DNA from: Sphingosinicella terrae
GTDB taxonomy: Bacteria; Pseudomonadota; Alphaproteobacteria; Sphingomonadales; Sphingomonadaceae
Direction: 5' to 3'
Length of the DNA: 64,000 bases
NCBI RefSeq assembly: GCF_003347635.1
Contig: NZ_QDFY01000002.1
Coordinates: forward strand, 372,001 to 436,000
Shown here: in pieces, positions 19,075-27,055 of the stretch
Layout of the letters: the number at the start of each line of letters is the position of its first letter
Numbering within the stretch: position 1 is the stretch's first letter
Notes under the pieces: generated by a model
What the model was told of the DNA's origin: nothing
The model's input: the letters and a program-made list of their open reading frames with translations, nothing else
Database searches by the model: none
Made by a program: the position numbers and the translations under genes

Positions 19075-19225
19075 CGCGAAGACGCGAAGCGCGAAGCCGC
19101 GCATGTCCCCTCCCATTCGTCATCCTGGCGCACGCCAGGATCTCACTTTCCTTCGGAAAGTCAGAGAGATCCCAGCTTCCGCTGGGATGACGTGGGAGGA
19201 AGTCAGGGTCCTTCGCGTCTTCGCG
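19075..19225. repeat. Nested inverted repeat flanking a palindromic element
   Basis: A 15-base arm CGCGAAGACGCGAAG (19075-19089) is matched exactly in inverted orientation at 19211-19225. The left arm is part of a run of degenerate CGCGAAG units. Between the arms lies the three-hairpin element at 19119-19192. There is no coding evidence in this stretch. Confidence 0.75.
19119..19192. repeat. Three-hairpin REP-like palindromic element
   Basis: The element is bounded by near-matching inverted ends (GTCATCCTGGC and GCTGGGATGAC). It contains three consecutive hairpins: a 20-base one from ATCCTGGC to GCCAGGAT, a central ACTTTCC-TTC-GGAAAGT, and a last one ATCCCAGC-TTCC-GCTGGGAT. It has the look of a dispersed REP-like intergenic repeat that could form a cloverleaf. 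Confidence 0.75.
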
Positions 19226-19357
19226 CGACATCCAATCGGAGACCGAGCCGCGAGACAGGGCCGACCCGGCACGCACTGGAACCGCCCAGCGACGCGATCA
19301 CCCCTTCACCCGCCGTCGGGGCACACCCGGGCGCAATACTCACCTGTACCATTTCGG

Positions 19358-19386
19358 AAACTAGCACAAAACGGGAACAAAGTCAA
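19358..19386 (-). promoter_or_regulatory. Minus-strand promoter with LexA-like box in its spacer
   Basis: Read on the minus strand there is TTGACT (19386-19381), a 17-bp spacer, then TAGTTT (19363-19358). The spacer contains GTTC-CCGTTTT-GTGC (19378-19364), one base from the alphaproteobacterial LexA consensus GTTC-N7-GTTC. The first gene downstream is the GRPKG protein, about 380 bp away, beyond the repeat element. Confidence 0.5.
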
Positions 19387-19477
19387 GCCTGATCCCGCCG
19401 GCGGCCCGCTGCGCGCTCGTGGCGATCGCGGCGGTCGATTAGATTCTGATATTTTATTCGTCCGGCACCGCCGCCGC

Positions 19478-20866
19478 TCAGCTGCTCGTGAGCCCGAGCC
19501 GGTCGCGGCGGATCCAGCGCCAAAGCATCAGCACCGAGACGATGGCGAGGCCGGCGGCAAGCCCGATCCAGATGCCGACTCCCTCCCAGCCCAGCCCGAA
19601 GCCGAGGGCGATCGCCGTGCCCAGGCCCACCGCCCAATAGCCGAACAAAGCGAAGGCCATCGGCACGGTCGTGTCGTGGAGACCGCGCAGCATGCCGGCG
19701 CCGACCGCCTGGGCGCCGTCGAATACCTGGAACAAGGCGGCGATGGCGAGGAAGGAGATTGCGAGCGGGATCACCGCCGCATTGGCCGGATCGCTGGGGT
19801 CGGTGAAGAAGCCGATCAGCGGGTGCGGCGCGATCCACATCACGATCGCCATCAGCGCCATGAAGCTCACCGCCATGACGAAGCTCGTCCATCCCGCGCG
19901 GGCGATCCCGTCGGCATCGCCCCGGCCGAGCGCATGTCCGACGCGGACCGTCGCCGCCTGGCCGAGGCCCATCGGCACCATGAAGGAGAGGCTGGCGATC
20001 TGGATCGCGATCTGGTGGGCGGCCAGGCTCGCCGTCCCGATCAGGCCCATCAGGAAGACGGCGGCGTTGAACACGCCGACCTCGAGCGTCAGCGTGATCG
20101 CGATCGGAAAGCCCAGCCTCCAGACCTCGCGAAGCCGCGCGCCGTCGGGCCGCCAGAACCGGCCGAACAGACGATAGCGGCGGAACCGCCGGTGACGGCT
20201 GATGATGAAGGCCAAAGCGAGGAATTCGGCGGTGACGGTGAGCGAGCTGCCGATGCCGGCGCCCCGCAGGCCCATGGGCGGTATGCCGAGCGCCGGCACG
20301 CCGTAGATGAGGCCGGTATTGACGATCGCATTCACCACGACGGCGCCGACCGCGACCGCCAGCGACCAGATCGGGCGCTCGAGCGCGGCGAGGAAGTTGC
20401 GAAGCACCAGATAGAGGAAGGCGGGGAGGAGGGCCCACATCAGGTGGCGCACGAACAGCTGCGCCTCGGCGGCGAGGCCCGGATCCTGGCCGAGCAGGAT
20501 GAGCACGTCGCCGGCCTGCCACAGGAAGATCCACATCGGCACGACCAGCATCACCGCCGACCACATCGCCTGTCGGACGGTCCGCCTGACGTCGCGGACG
20601 CTGTTCCACTTGCGGCCGCGCTCGCGCGCGATCATCGGCGCCGCGGCGGTCATCATCCCCATGCCGAAAATGAGGCAGAAGACGTAGAGATTGACGCCCA
20701 AGGCGGCCGCGGCGAGCGTCCGCGGGCCGACATGGCCGAGCAGCATGACGTCGGTCGCGTGGATCAGCGCCTGGGCGAGATTGGTGAGGACGAGCGGCCA
20801 GGCGAGCAGCAGCGTCGAGCGCGCCTCGAGGCGCCACGCCGCCTTTCTGTCACCCGCCCCGTCCAT
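19478..20866 (-). CDS. MATE-family multidrug efflux transporter
   Basis: A polytopic protein of 462 residues with about twelve hydrophobic helices and the pseudo-twofold layout of MatE proteins. The N-half includes LAWPLVLTNLAQALIHATDVMLLGH and the C-half LGFPIAITLTLEVGVFNAAVFLMG. Conserved MATE features include GxGxxxxxP-like MVPMGLGQAATVRVGHALG. NorM-type exporters expel cationic drugs in exchange for Na+ or H+. I chose the ATG at 20866; a TTG six codons upstream is possible. It stands as a single gene. Confidence 0.92.
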   Translation of the reverse strand: MDGAGDRKAAWRLEARSTLLLAWPLVLTNLAQALIHATDVMLLGHVGPRTLAAAALGVNLYVFCLIFGMGMMTAAAPMIARERGRKWNSVRDVRRTVRQAMWSAVMLVVPMWIFLWQAGDVLILLGQDPGLAAEAQLFVRHLMWALLPAFLYLVLRNFLAALERPIWSLAVAVGAVVVNAIVNTGLIYGVPALGIPPMGLRGAGIGSSLTVTAEFLALAFIISRHRRFRRYRLFGRFWRPDGARLREVWRLGFPIAITLTLEVGVFNAAVFLMGLIGTASLAAHQIAIQIASLSFMVPMGLGQAATVRVGHALGRGDADGIARAGWTSFVMAVSFMALMAIVMWIAPHPLIGFFTDPSDPANAAVIPLAISFLAIAALFQVFDGAQAVGAGMLRGLHDTTVPMAFALFGYWAVGLGTAIALGFGLGWEGVGIWIGLAAGLAIVSVLMLWRWIRRDRLGLTSS

Positions 20867-20961
20867 CGCCGCCGAATAGAGCAACCCCTTGGCCGGTCAA
20901 TCGGCCCTGAGCGGCGTCGTCGGTCGCGCGCACGAGTTCCTGCGGCGGCAGGTCCGACGGA

Positions 20962-21996
20962 TCAGCCGTGCCAGTCGATCCAGGCGCCGTAGGCGTGGCA
21001 GGTGGCGAGATGGCGCGTCCCGCCGCTTGGCCAGCAGGTCAGCTTGAGCTGGACCTCCTTGCGGTCCGGCGTCCATTCGAAGCCGATCCAGGCCAGCGGG
21101 CGCTCCGCGCTCGCCCGGGCGCTCGCCTGGAGGATCGCCGTCTCGACGGTGCGGCGATCCTCGTCGCCGAGATATTGCAGCACCATCGAGTGGAAGATCG
21201 CCCGGCAGCGCCCGGCGGGCTGCGGCTCGCGCAGGCGCTCCACCAGCCACGAGGCGGCGTCGGCCTGGTCGATCCGCGGCCTATGGCGCTGGGCGAGGGC
21301 CAGCGCCTGTCGGAGCCGCTCGGCGCGGACCGGCTGGTCGGCGAAGATGAAGGAAAGCAGACGCTCGCGCGTCGCCTCGTCGGTGGCGTCGAGCGGATGG
21401 AGATCGACGCCGCGGGCGGCGACCACCTCGAGCGCCTCCGCCGGCGGCGGCCTGCCGCGCCAGCCCGGGGCGATCCGCACCGGCGAGTCGGGCATGCCGG
21501 CGGCGCGGCCGCCGAGGTCATAGCCATAGTGAGCGAGGTTGAGGTTGAGGCCGGCGCTCGAGCCGAGCTCGAGCAGCTCGAAGGGCAGGCCCAGTTCCTC
21601 TCGCGCGGCCATCAGGGCGGCGACGATCGCGGCCGCGCGGCTGACCTCGTTGGTCTGCGGCGGATCGCGCATCCAGGCGGCGATGAAATCGTCCTCGGCG
21701 GCCATCGCCTCGCCGACCGCGCCGTCGAAATCGTCGTGCCGGCGCTGGTAGAGCGAGGTCAGCGTCCGCGGCCGGCCGCGCCGCGCCAGAGCGTGGATGG
21801 CGGCGTTGAAGCGCATCGCCAGCGCGGCTGCGGAGGGATCTCCGGGCCAGGTCTCGATCAGGGCCGCCGTGCGCGGAGCCTCGGCCAGGTGGCGCTCTCC
21901 GGCCTCGAGCACGGAGGCGACGAAGGGCGAACCCAGGGCGCGGATGATGTCCGCCTGGCGCGCAAGCTCGCCGCGGATGACGCGATATTCAGTCAT
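20962..21996 (-). CDS. DUF2332 family protein
   Basis: A 344-residue soluble protein. Central motifs (TNEVSRAAAIVAALMA, FELLELGSSAGLNLNL, YGYDLGGR) and a C-terminal segment (VFHSMVLQYL-like IFHSMVLQYLGDEDR) are characteristic of DUF2332. The LELGSSAG segment resembles a methyltransferase-like nucleotide-binding loop, but no activity is established for the family. GGAGGAAC lies just before the ATG. It follows the chemoreceptor gene on the same strand with a gap of about 120 bp. Confidence 0.85.
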   Translation of the reverse strand: MTEYRVIRGELARQADIIRALGSPFVASVLEAGERHLAEAPRTAALIETWPGDPSAAALAMRFNAAIHALARRGRPRTLTSLYQRRHDDFDGAVGEAMAAEDDFIAAWMRDPPQTNEVSRAAAIVAALMAAREELGLPFELLELGSSAGLNLNLAHYGYDLGGRAAGMPDSPVRIAPGWRGRPPPAEALEVVAARGVDLHPLDATDEATRERLLSFIFADQPVRAERLRQALALAQRHRPRIDQADAASWLVERLREPQPAGRCRAIFHSMVLQYLGDEDRRTVETAILQASARASAERPLAWIGFEWTPDRKEVQLKLTCWPSGGTRHLATCHAYGAWIDWHG

Positions 21997-22120
21997 GTTC
22001 CTCCGGATGCGCCTGCTTTGGGGAGCAGGACGCTGCGCCGGCCGGGCCTGGTCTTTTCTGGTCGGCCCGGGGCGCGTGACCGCCGCTCCCACGGGGGAAC
22101 GGCGGCCGTTCTTGTCACGA

Positions 22121-23974
22121 TCAGAATTCCCGCCAGTCGTCATCCTCGCCGGCGCCCGGGCGGACGAGGGCGGGGACGGCGGCTGCCGGCAGCGGCCGGA
22201 ACGGCGCGGAGGTGATCCGCGCCGACGGCCGGAGCGAGGCGCCGCCGCTACGGCCGTCGACGGTGAACCGGCTCGCCTGCTCGCTGAGCCCGGCCACTTC
22301 GCTGGCGAGGTTGCGGGCGGCGGCGGATGTCTCCTCCACCATCGCGGCATTCTGCTGGGTCGACTGGTCCATGCTGCCCATCGCCGCGCTCACCTCGGTG
22401 ATGGCGGTCGACTGGGCCTGGTTGTCGACGGCGATCCGCGCGAGCAGGTCGTGGACCTCGCCGACGTCGCCCGAAATGTCGGCCAGGGCGCCGTCGACCT
22501 TCTGCACCATCTCGACGGCGGCGACGATGTCGGTCTGGGTCGCGGTGAGCTGGCCGCGCGCGCGCGCCGCTTCCTCCTCCGAGCGCATCGCTAGCGCCGA
22601 GACGAGGTCGGCGACGACCGCGAAGCCGCGGCCCGCCTCGCCGGCGCGGCCGGCCTCGACCGCCGCGTTCATAGCGAGGACGCGCGTCTGGAAGGCGATC
22701 TTGTCGAGACCCTCGATGACGCTGTCGATGCCCTTGGCGCTCTCGGCGACGCGGCCCATGGCCTGGACCGCCTCGTCGGCGACGTTGCGGCCCTGGGTCA
22801 CCGTGGCGATCGCGCCGTCGGCACGCTGGACCGTCTTGGTCGCGGCTTCGGCGGTTGCCTTGATGCGCTCGTCCATCTGCGTGACCGCGGCCGAAGTCTG
22901 CTCGATGCTCGCGGCATTGGCTTCGGTGCGGCGCGCCAGATTCTCCGATGCCTGTGCGATTTCGTTCGAACCGGTGCTGATCGTGGACGTCGTCTCCATC
23001 ACCGAGCCGATCAGCTCGCGCAGCGAGACGATGGCGGCGTTGAAGTTGGTCTTCACGGCTGCATATTCAGCAGGGAAGTCGGCGTCGATCTCGGCGGTGA
23101 GGTTGCCGCCGGCGAGCTCGGACAGATGCGTGGCGACCGACTCGACGACCATCTTCTGCTCGGTCTCGGCGCGCGCCCGGGCCGTGTCCGACGCCTGCTT
23201 GGCGACGGCGGCATCGCGGAACACCAGGACGGCGCGAGCCATGTCGCCCAGCTCGTCCTTGCGCTCGCTGTCCGGCACGGCGATGTCGTTCTTGCCGGCG
23301 GCCAGATCGGCCATGGAGCGGGTGAGGCCGCTGATCGGCCGGGCGATGAGGCGGCTGAGCAGCATCGCCAGGATGACCGAGATGCCGATGAGGAAGATGC
23401 CGCCGATGGCCAGCGTCGTCATGGCAGTGGAGATGGCGCTCTCCTGTCTCGCCGAGTTGAGCTCGATCTCCTCGGTTTCGCCGTCGCGCAGCTCTCGCAG
23501 CGGCAGCACCGGCTTGCTGATCAGCACCGACGCCCCGCCGGCACGTACCGCGTCCTGGGCGGCGTCGCGGCGGCCCTGGCGCGTCCAGGCGATGAGGCGG
23601 TCACCCCAATTGCGGCGCCAGGCTTCGGTCTCGCGCCGGGAGGTCAGCACCAGCTCGCGCTGGGCCGCAGCGTCGAGCAGCGACTCCAGTTCGGCGGAAG
23701 TGCGATCATATTCGTCGCGCGCCTCGAAATAGGAGTTGAGGTAGCTCTCGTCGGCGGTGACCAGGAAGCCGCGGAACTGGCTGTTCTGGCGCAGCACCGA
23801 CGTCTCGAGGGTCAGCGCCTTGGCGTAGATCGACTGGCTGAGATTATTGCTGTCCGTCGAGCTGCGGATCGATGCGATCGCCATGTAGAACACGATCATC
23901 ATGATCGCGGCCGACGCGCATATCGCGAGGAAGGAGAAGCCCAGCTTCCTGGGAATGCTCATCGCGCTAAACAT
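22121..23974 (-). CDS. Methyl-accepting chemotaxis protein
   Basis: A 617-residue chemoreceptor: N-terminal membrane helix (FSFLAICASAAIMMIVFYMAIA) and a CHASE3-like helical periplasmic domain (about residues 40-190). A second membrane helix (LAIGGIFLIGISVILAMLL), a HAMP domain (RPISGLTRSMADLAAGK) and a long cytoplasmic coiled coil follow. The signalling tip reads GLDKIAFQTRVLAMNAAVEAGRAGEAGRGFAVVADLVSALA-like, split here for length, and is well conserved. The protein ends in DDDWREF; a terminal x-W-x-x-F pentapeptide is the usual tether for CheR/CheB. I chose the ATG at 23974, directly before the membrane helix, over a start 60 codons upstream. No che genes are in the window. Confidence 0.92.
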   Translation of the reverse strand: MFSAMSIPRKLGFSFLAICASAAIMMIVFYMAIASIRSSTDSNNLSQSIYAKALTLETSVLRQNSQFRGFLVTADESYLNSYFEARDEYDRTSAELESLLDAAAQRELVLTSRRETEAWRRNWGDRLIAWTRQGRRDAAQDAVRAGGASVLISKPVLPLRELRDGETEEIELNSARQESAISTAMTTLAIGGIFLIGISVILAMLLSRLIARPISGLTRSMADLAAGKNDIAVPDSERKDELGDMARAVLVFRDAAVAKQASDTARARAETEQKMVVESVATHLSELAGGNLTAEIDADFPAEYAAVKTNFNAAIVSLRELIGSVMETTSTISTGSNEIAQASENLARRTEANAASIEQTSAAVTQMDERIKATAEAATKTVQRADGAIATVTQGRNVADEAVQAMGRVAESAKGIDSVIEGLDKIAFQTRVLAMNAAVEAGRAGEAGRGFAVVADLVSALAMRSEEEAARARGQLTATQTDIVAAVEMVQKVDGALADISGDVGEVHDLLARIAVDNQAQSTAITEVSAAMGSMDQSTQQNAAMVEETSAAARNLASEVAGLSEQASRFTVDGRSGGASLRPSARITSAPFRPLPAAAVPALVRPGAGEDDDWREF

Positions 23975-24220
23975 CGTATTCGCCTCGGATTGGGAGGAAG
24001 ATGGTGCGCCCGGCGGTACAGGACGGCCTCCGGTTCCTCCGGACTGGTTTTCTGGTGAGTCAATTATAGACAGCGGGTCGGGCGATCGCGTTGGAACTGG
24101 GCCGAAATCGGCACAATGCCGCCCTTTCCGCCGCTTTCGGGCCGGCACGCTCACGAACGGCTCCCGGCCCGCTTCGTCCTGTCCGCACGCCGCCGTCGAT
24201 CACGAAGTAGGTGGGGACGC

Positions 24221-24244
24221 GGCGCCTGTCCTGGGACAGGTGCC
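24221..24244. terminator. Hairpin downstream of the first paralogous TonB receptor gene
   Basis: Arms GGCGCCTGTCC and GGACAGGTGCC are complementary with a single G-T pair and a two-base loop. It lies about 50 bp beyond the receptor stop on the minus strand. No T-run follows, so intrinsic termination is uncertain. Confidence 0.4.
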
Positions 24245-24292
24245 GCGCCCCGCACGAGGCGCCGGCAGGGGAGAGGACCGGCGCCCCGAGGC

Positions 24293-26773
24293 TCAGAAGC
24301 TGAACCGCGCCGTCGCCGACACCGTCCGCCCGTTGAGCGGACGAACGCTGGCGATGCCGCCCGTGGCAGCGGCGATCGAACCCGTGTCGATCGCCACGAA
24401 CGCCGTCTCGTTGAAGAGATTGTTCGCGTTGAGCGACAGCAGCAGCTGCTCGGTCGGACGGACCTGCACGAACGCATTGGTCGTCACATAGCCCGGCATG
24501 CGGAGCAGGTTGGTGTCCTGCGCGAAGCTGCCGGTCGTGCCGATGAACGTCGCGCCGATGCTGAACCGGTCCGTCGTATATTGCGGCGTCGCCTGGAAGA
24601 TCAGCTTCGCCTGGTGGCGCGGGGTATTGCCGACCACGGCCGGGTTGACGGCATCGACGAGGATCTCTGCGTCGGTGAAGGTCGCGCCGGCGGTGAGGCT
24701 GAGCGGACCCCAGCGATAGCCGCCTTCGAACTCGAGGCCCATCGCCCGATATTCGCGGGAGATCGCCATGCCGGTCGCATTGTCCAGGTTGGTGTCCTCG
24801 GTCTCGGCCCAGAAGCCGGTCAGATTCAGCGTGAGGTTGGTCCTGCGGAACTTGACCCCCGCTTCGGCCTGACGGACGAAGTCGACCGCGGCATCCTCGT
24901 CGACGAGACTGCCGTCCACCGTGCTGACGAGCGGGCTGAACAGGATGCGGTCGGCATTGGCCCGGCCGCCCCGGCTGTAGCGGGCGAAGACGGCGAGCGG
25001 CTCGGCGATGCGCCAGTTGATGCCCGTCGAATAGGACAGATAGCGATAGTCATAGTCGACCGGCGCCGGGCTGGTGAGCGGCGTGACGCCGACGCGCGTC
25101 TCGGCATCCGAGATGATGCCATCGCCATTGATGTCGAACGGGATCGTGCCGACCCGGCCGCCGCCGAGGTCCACGCCGAAGATCGAGCCGCTGGCGCTGC
25201 CGAAATCGTAGCGGAGGCTGCCGCCGATGGCGACGCTGCCGATATGATAGTTCAGCGACGCGAACGGGGCGTTGGTGGCGTAATCGAGCTCGTAGCTTCG
25301 CCGCACGCCGCCGCCGGCGAGGGCGAAGTTGAAGGCGTAGAAGCCGTCCTGGGTGATCGGCGTGCCGTCGGCCCGGGTGATGTCGATGAGCGCCGCCTCG
25401 CCGCCGCCGCGCACCTCGGAGATGATCGAGGTGTAGCGCCAGTCCGTGTTCACCTGCTGACGCGAATTGTAGACGCCGACAGTGGTGGTGAGGTCGCCGC
25501 CGCCAATCTCCCAGACCCGGCTGACGCGAAGGTCGTTGGTGACGTTGTCGAGCCCGTGCAGGTCGACGTCGAACATGGTGAGCCACGCCGCCAGATTGTT
25601 GCCGGTGCTCGCCGCCGTGACCGGCGCACCGGCGAGGGGGCCGTTGGCATAAGTGAGCGTCGACCCGGGCCCGCCGAGGACCATGCCGAGCATGTCGGGC
25701 GCAGCGACGAACGGCGCGATCGTCTGAACGACATGCGCCGAGACGTCCGAATAGCGGAAGCGCTCGGTCACCGTCCAGCCGGCCAGCTCGAACTGGGTCT
25801 CGAGACCGACCGCCTTGACCATAGAGCGCTGGCCGTCGCGCACGTCGCTGCGGGTGACCCGGTTCTGCCCGTCGAGCAGCACGTTGGTGGTGAAATAGCG
25901 CGAGTACCAGGTGTCGTCGCGGACGTCGAACCCGCCGACATTCTCGAACACCGGATTGGCGTCGGTGCCGCTGACCAGCATCGGCACGGTGTCGTAGGCC
26001 GGGGCCGCGTCATCGAGATACTTGCCGTAGAAGCGGATATAGCCGCCCTCGAAGTCCTGGGTGACGTTGAGCTTGATCTGGCCGCCATGATAGGCGTCGA
26101 AGCCGGTGCTGCGGGGGCCTTCGCCGGTGCGGTAGAAGCCGCCGACGTGGAAGCGCAGGCCGTCGTTGATCGAAGCGCCATAAGCGAAGTCGGCGCGATA
26201 TTCCTCATAGTCGATGCCGACGCTGGTCTGGACGGCGCCGCCCTCGGTCTCGCCGGTGCGCGACTTGAAGTTGATCACGCCGCCGGGCGAATTGGAGGCG
26301 AAGGTCGAGGCCGAGCCGCCGCGGATCGTCTCGACCTGCGCGAGGTTGAGGTCGGCGCGGATGAAGCTGTCGCCGCTCACCGGCACGATGTCGCCGAACT
26401 CGAGGACCGGGAGACCGTCCTCCTGGAGCTGGACGAACTTGGTTCCGCTCGACGCGATCGGCAGGCCGCGGATCGAGATGCTGGCGCCGCCTTCGCCGAG
26501 ATTGGCTTCGGAGCGGATGCCGGGAATGGCGCGCAGCAGGTCGGAGATCGAGCGCGGCGCCAGCTTGAGGATCTCGACGTCGTCGAGCGAGCTGGTCGAG
26601 ATCGCCATGTCGAGCCGGTCGCGGCCGCGGGCGACGCCGGTGGTGACGACGTCGCTCGGCGCGGCGTCCTGAGCGGCTTCGGTCGACGTCGCCGCCGAAG
26701 TCGCGGTGGTGGCGAAAGCGGGGGTCGCGAGCGCCAGCGGCGCCGCGGTAAGCAGCAGATAAGCCCTTGTCAT
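24293..26773 (-). CDS. TonB-dependent receptor, paralogue 1 of a tandem pair
   Basis: An 826-residue receptor with a signal peptide (LLTAAPLALATPAFA). An unusual pre-plug segment (VVTTGVARGRDRLDMAISTSSL) is followed by a plug with IRGLPIASSGTKFVQLQEDGLPV, VETIRGGSASTFASNSPGGVINFKSRTGE and a 22-strand-type barrel ending RFSF. It shares long identical blocks with the next gene over its whole length, so the two arose by tandem duplication. Substrate unknown; plug and barrel resemble the FecA-like/carbohydrate-type receptors more than the aromatic-type receptors elsewhere in the window. Confidence 0.95.
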   Translation of the reverse strand: MTRAYLLLTAAPLALATPAFATTATSAATSTEAAQDAAPSDVVTTGVARGRDRLDMAISTSSLDDVEILKLAPRSISDLLRAIPGIRSEANLGEGGASISIRGLPIASSGTKFVQLQEDGLPVLEFGDIVPVSGDSFIRADLNLAQVETIRGGSASTFASNSPGGVINFKSRTGETEGGAVQTSVGIDYEEYRADFAYGASINDGLRFHVGGFYRTGEGPRSTGFDAYHGGQIKLNVTQDFEGGYIRFYGKYLDDAAPAYDTVPMLVSGTDANPVFENVGGFDVRDDTWYSRYFTTNVLLDGQNRVTRSDVRDGQRSMVKAVGLETQFELAGWTVTERFRYSDVSAHVVQTIAPFVAAPDMLGMVLGGPGSTLTYANGPLAGAPVTAASTGNNLAAWLTMFDVDLHGLDNVTNDLRVSRVWEIGGGDLTTTVGVYNSRQQVNTDWRYTSIISEVRGGGEAALIDITRADGTPITQDGFYAFNFALAGGGVRRSYELDYATNAPFASLNYHIGSVAIGGSLRYDFGSASGSIFGVDLGGGRVGTIPFDINGDGIISDAETRVGVTPLTSPAPVDYDYRYLSYSTGINWRIAEPLAVFARYSRGGRANADRILFSPLVSTVDGSLVDEDAAVDFVRQAEAGVKFRRTNLTLNLTGFWAETEDTNLDNATGMAISREYRAMGLEFEGGYRWGPLSLTAGATFTDAEILVDAVNPAVVGNTPRHQAKLIFQATPQYTTDRFSIGATFIGTTGSFAQDTNLLRMPGYVTTNAFVQVRPTEQLLLSLNANNLFNETAFVAIDTGSIAAATGGIASVRPLNGRTVSATARFSF

Positions 26774-26809
26774 TGTTCGTCCCTGTTGAATGCAAATTCA
26801 GGTGGTTCG

Positions 26810-26820
26810 ATTATAGGACG
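26810..26820 (-). promoter_or_regulatory. -10 element of TonB receptor paralogue 1
   Basis: On the minus strand CGTCCTATAATCG holds a perfect TATAAT (26815-26810), 37 bp before the ATG. The sequence GTCCTATAA recurs at the second paralogue's promoter. No good -35 is seen, so an activator may be needed. Confidence 0.5.
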
Positions 26821-26958
26821 AGGCGCGCCGCGAACGGGCCGGATGACGCGGAAATGATGGGGGTCCGCATTCTTCCGGAGGCGGGGCTATTCAGCTTGTT
26901 AAGCACGATCGGACGTGAGCTTTTCGCAGCCGGTGCGGAAGGCCGCGGGCACAAACGA

Positions 26959-26992
26959 GGGGCGCCACGCCCGTTGCCAGGCGTGGCGCCCC
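26959..26992. terminator. Strong hairpin after TonB receptor paralogue 2
   Basis: Perfect 13-bp arms GGGGCGCCACGCC and GGCGTGGCGCCCC with an eight-base loop, about 64 bp past the receptor stop. It is the best terminator-like structure in this gap, though the following T-content is low. Confidence 0.55.
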
Positions 26993-27023
26993 CGGAGCGG
27001 CGTCGCTCGCGGCGCCGGCAAAT

Positions 27024-27045
27024 GGCCGGTCCAGCTGGACCGGCC
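27024..27045. terminator. 22-bp perfect palindrome just after the TonB receptor stop
   Basis: GGCCGGTCCAG-CTGGACCGGCC is an uninterrupted palindrome beginning about 11 bp after the stop of paralogue 2. With the hairpin at 26959-26992 it forms a double stem-loop that could end or protect the transcript. Confidence 0.5.
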
Positions 27046-27055
27046 GGATGGCGCA

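Noticed and set aside
18980-19276. N-terminal extension of the GRPKG protein
   Set aside because: Would translate the palindromic repeat; a normal ATG with ribosome-binding site lies at 18979.
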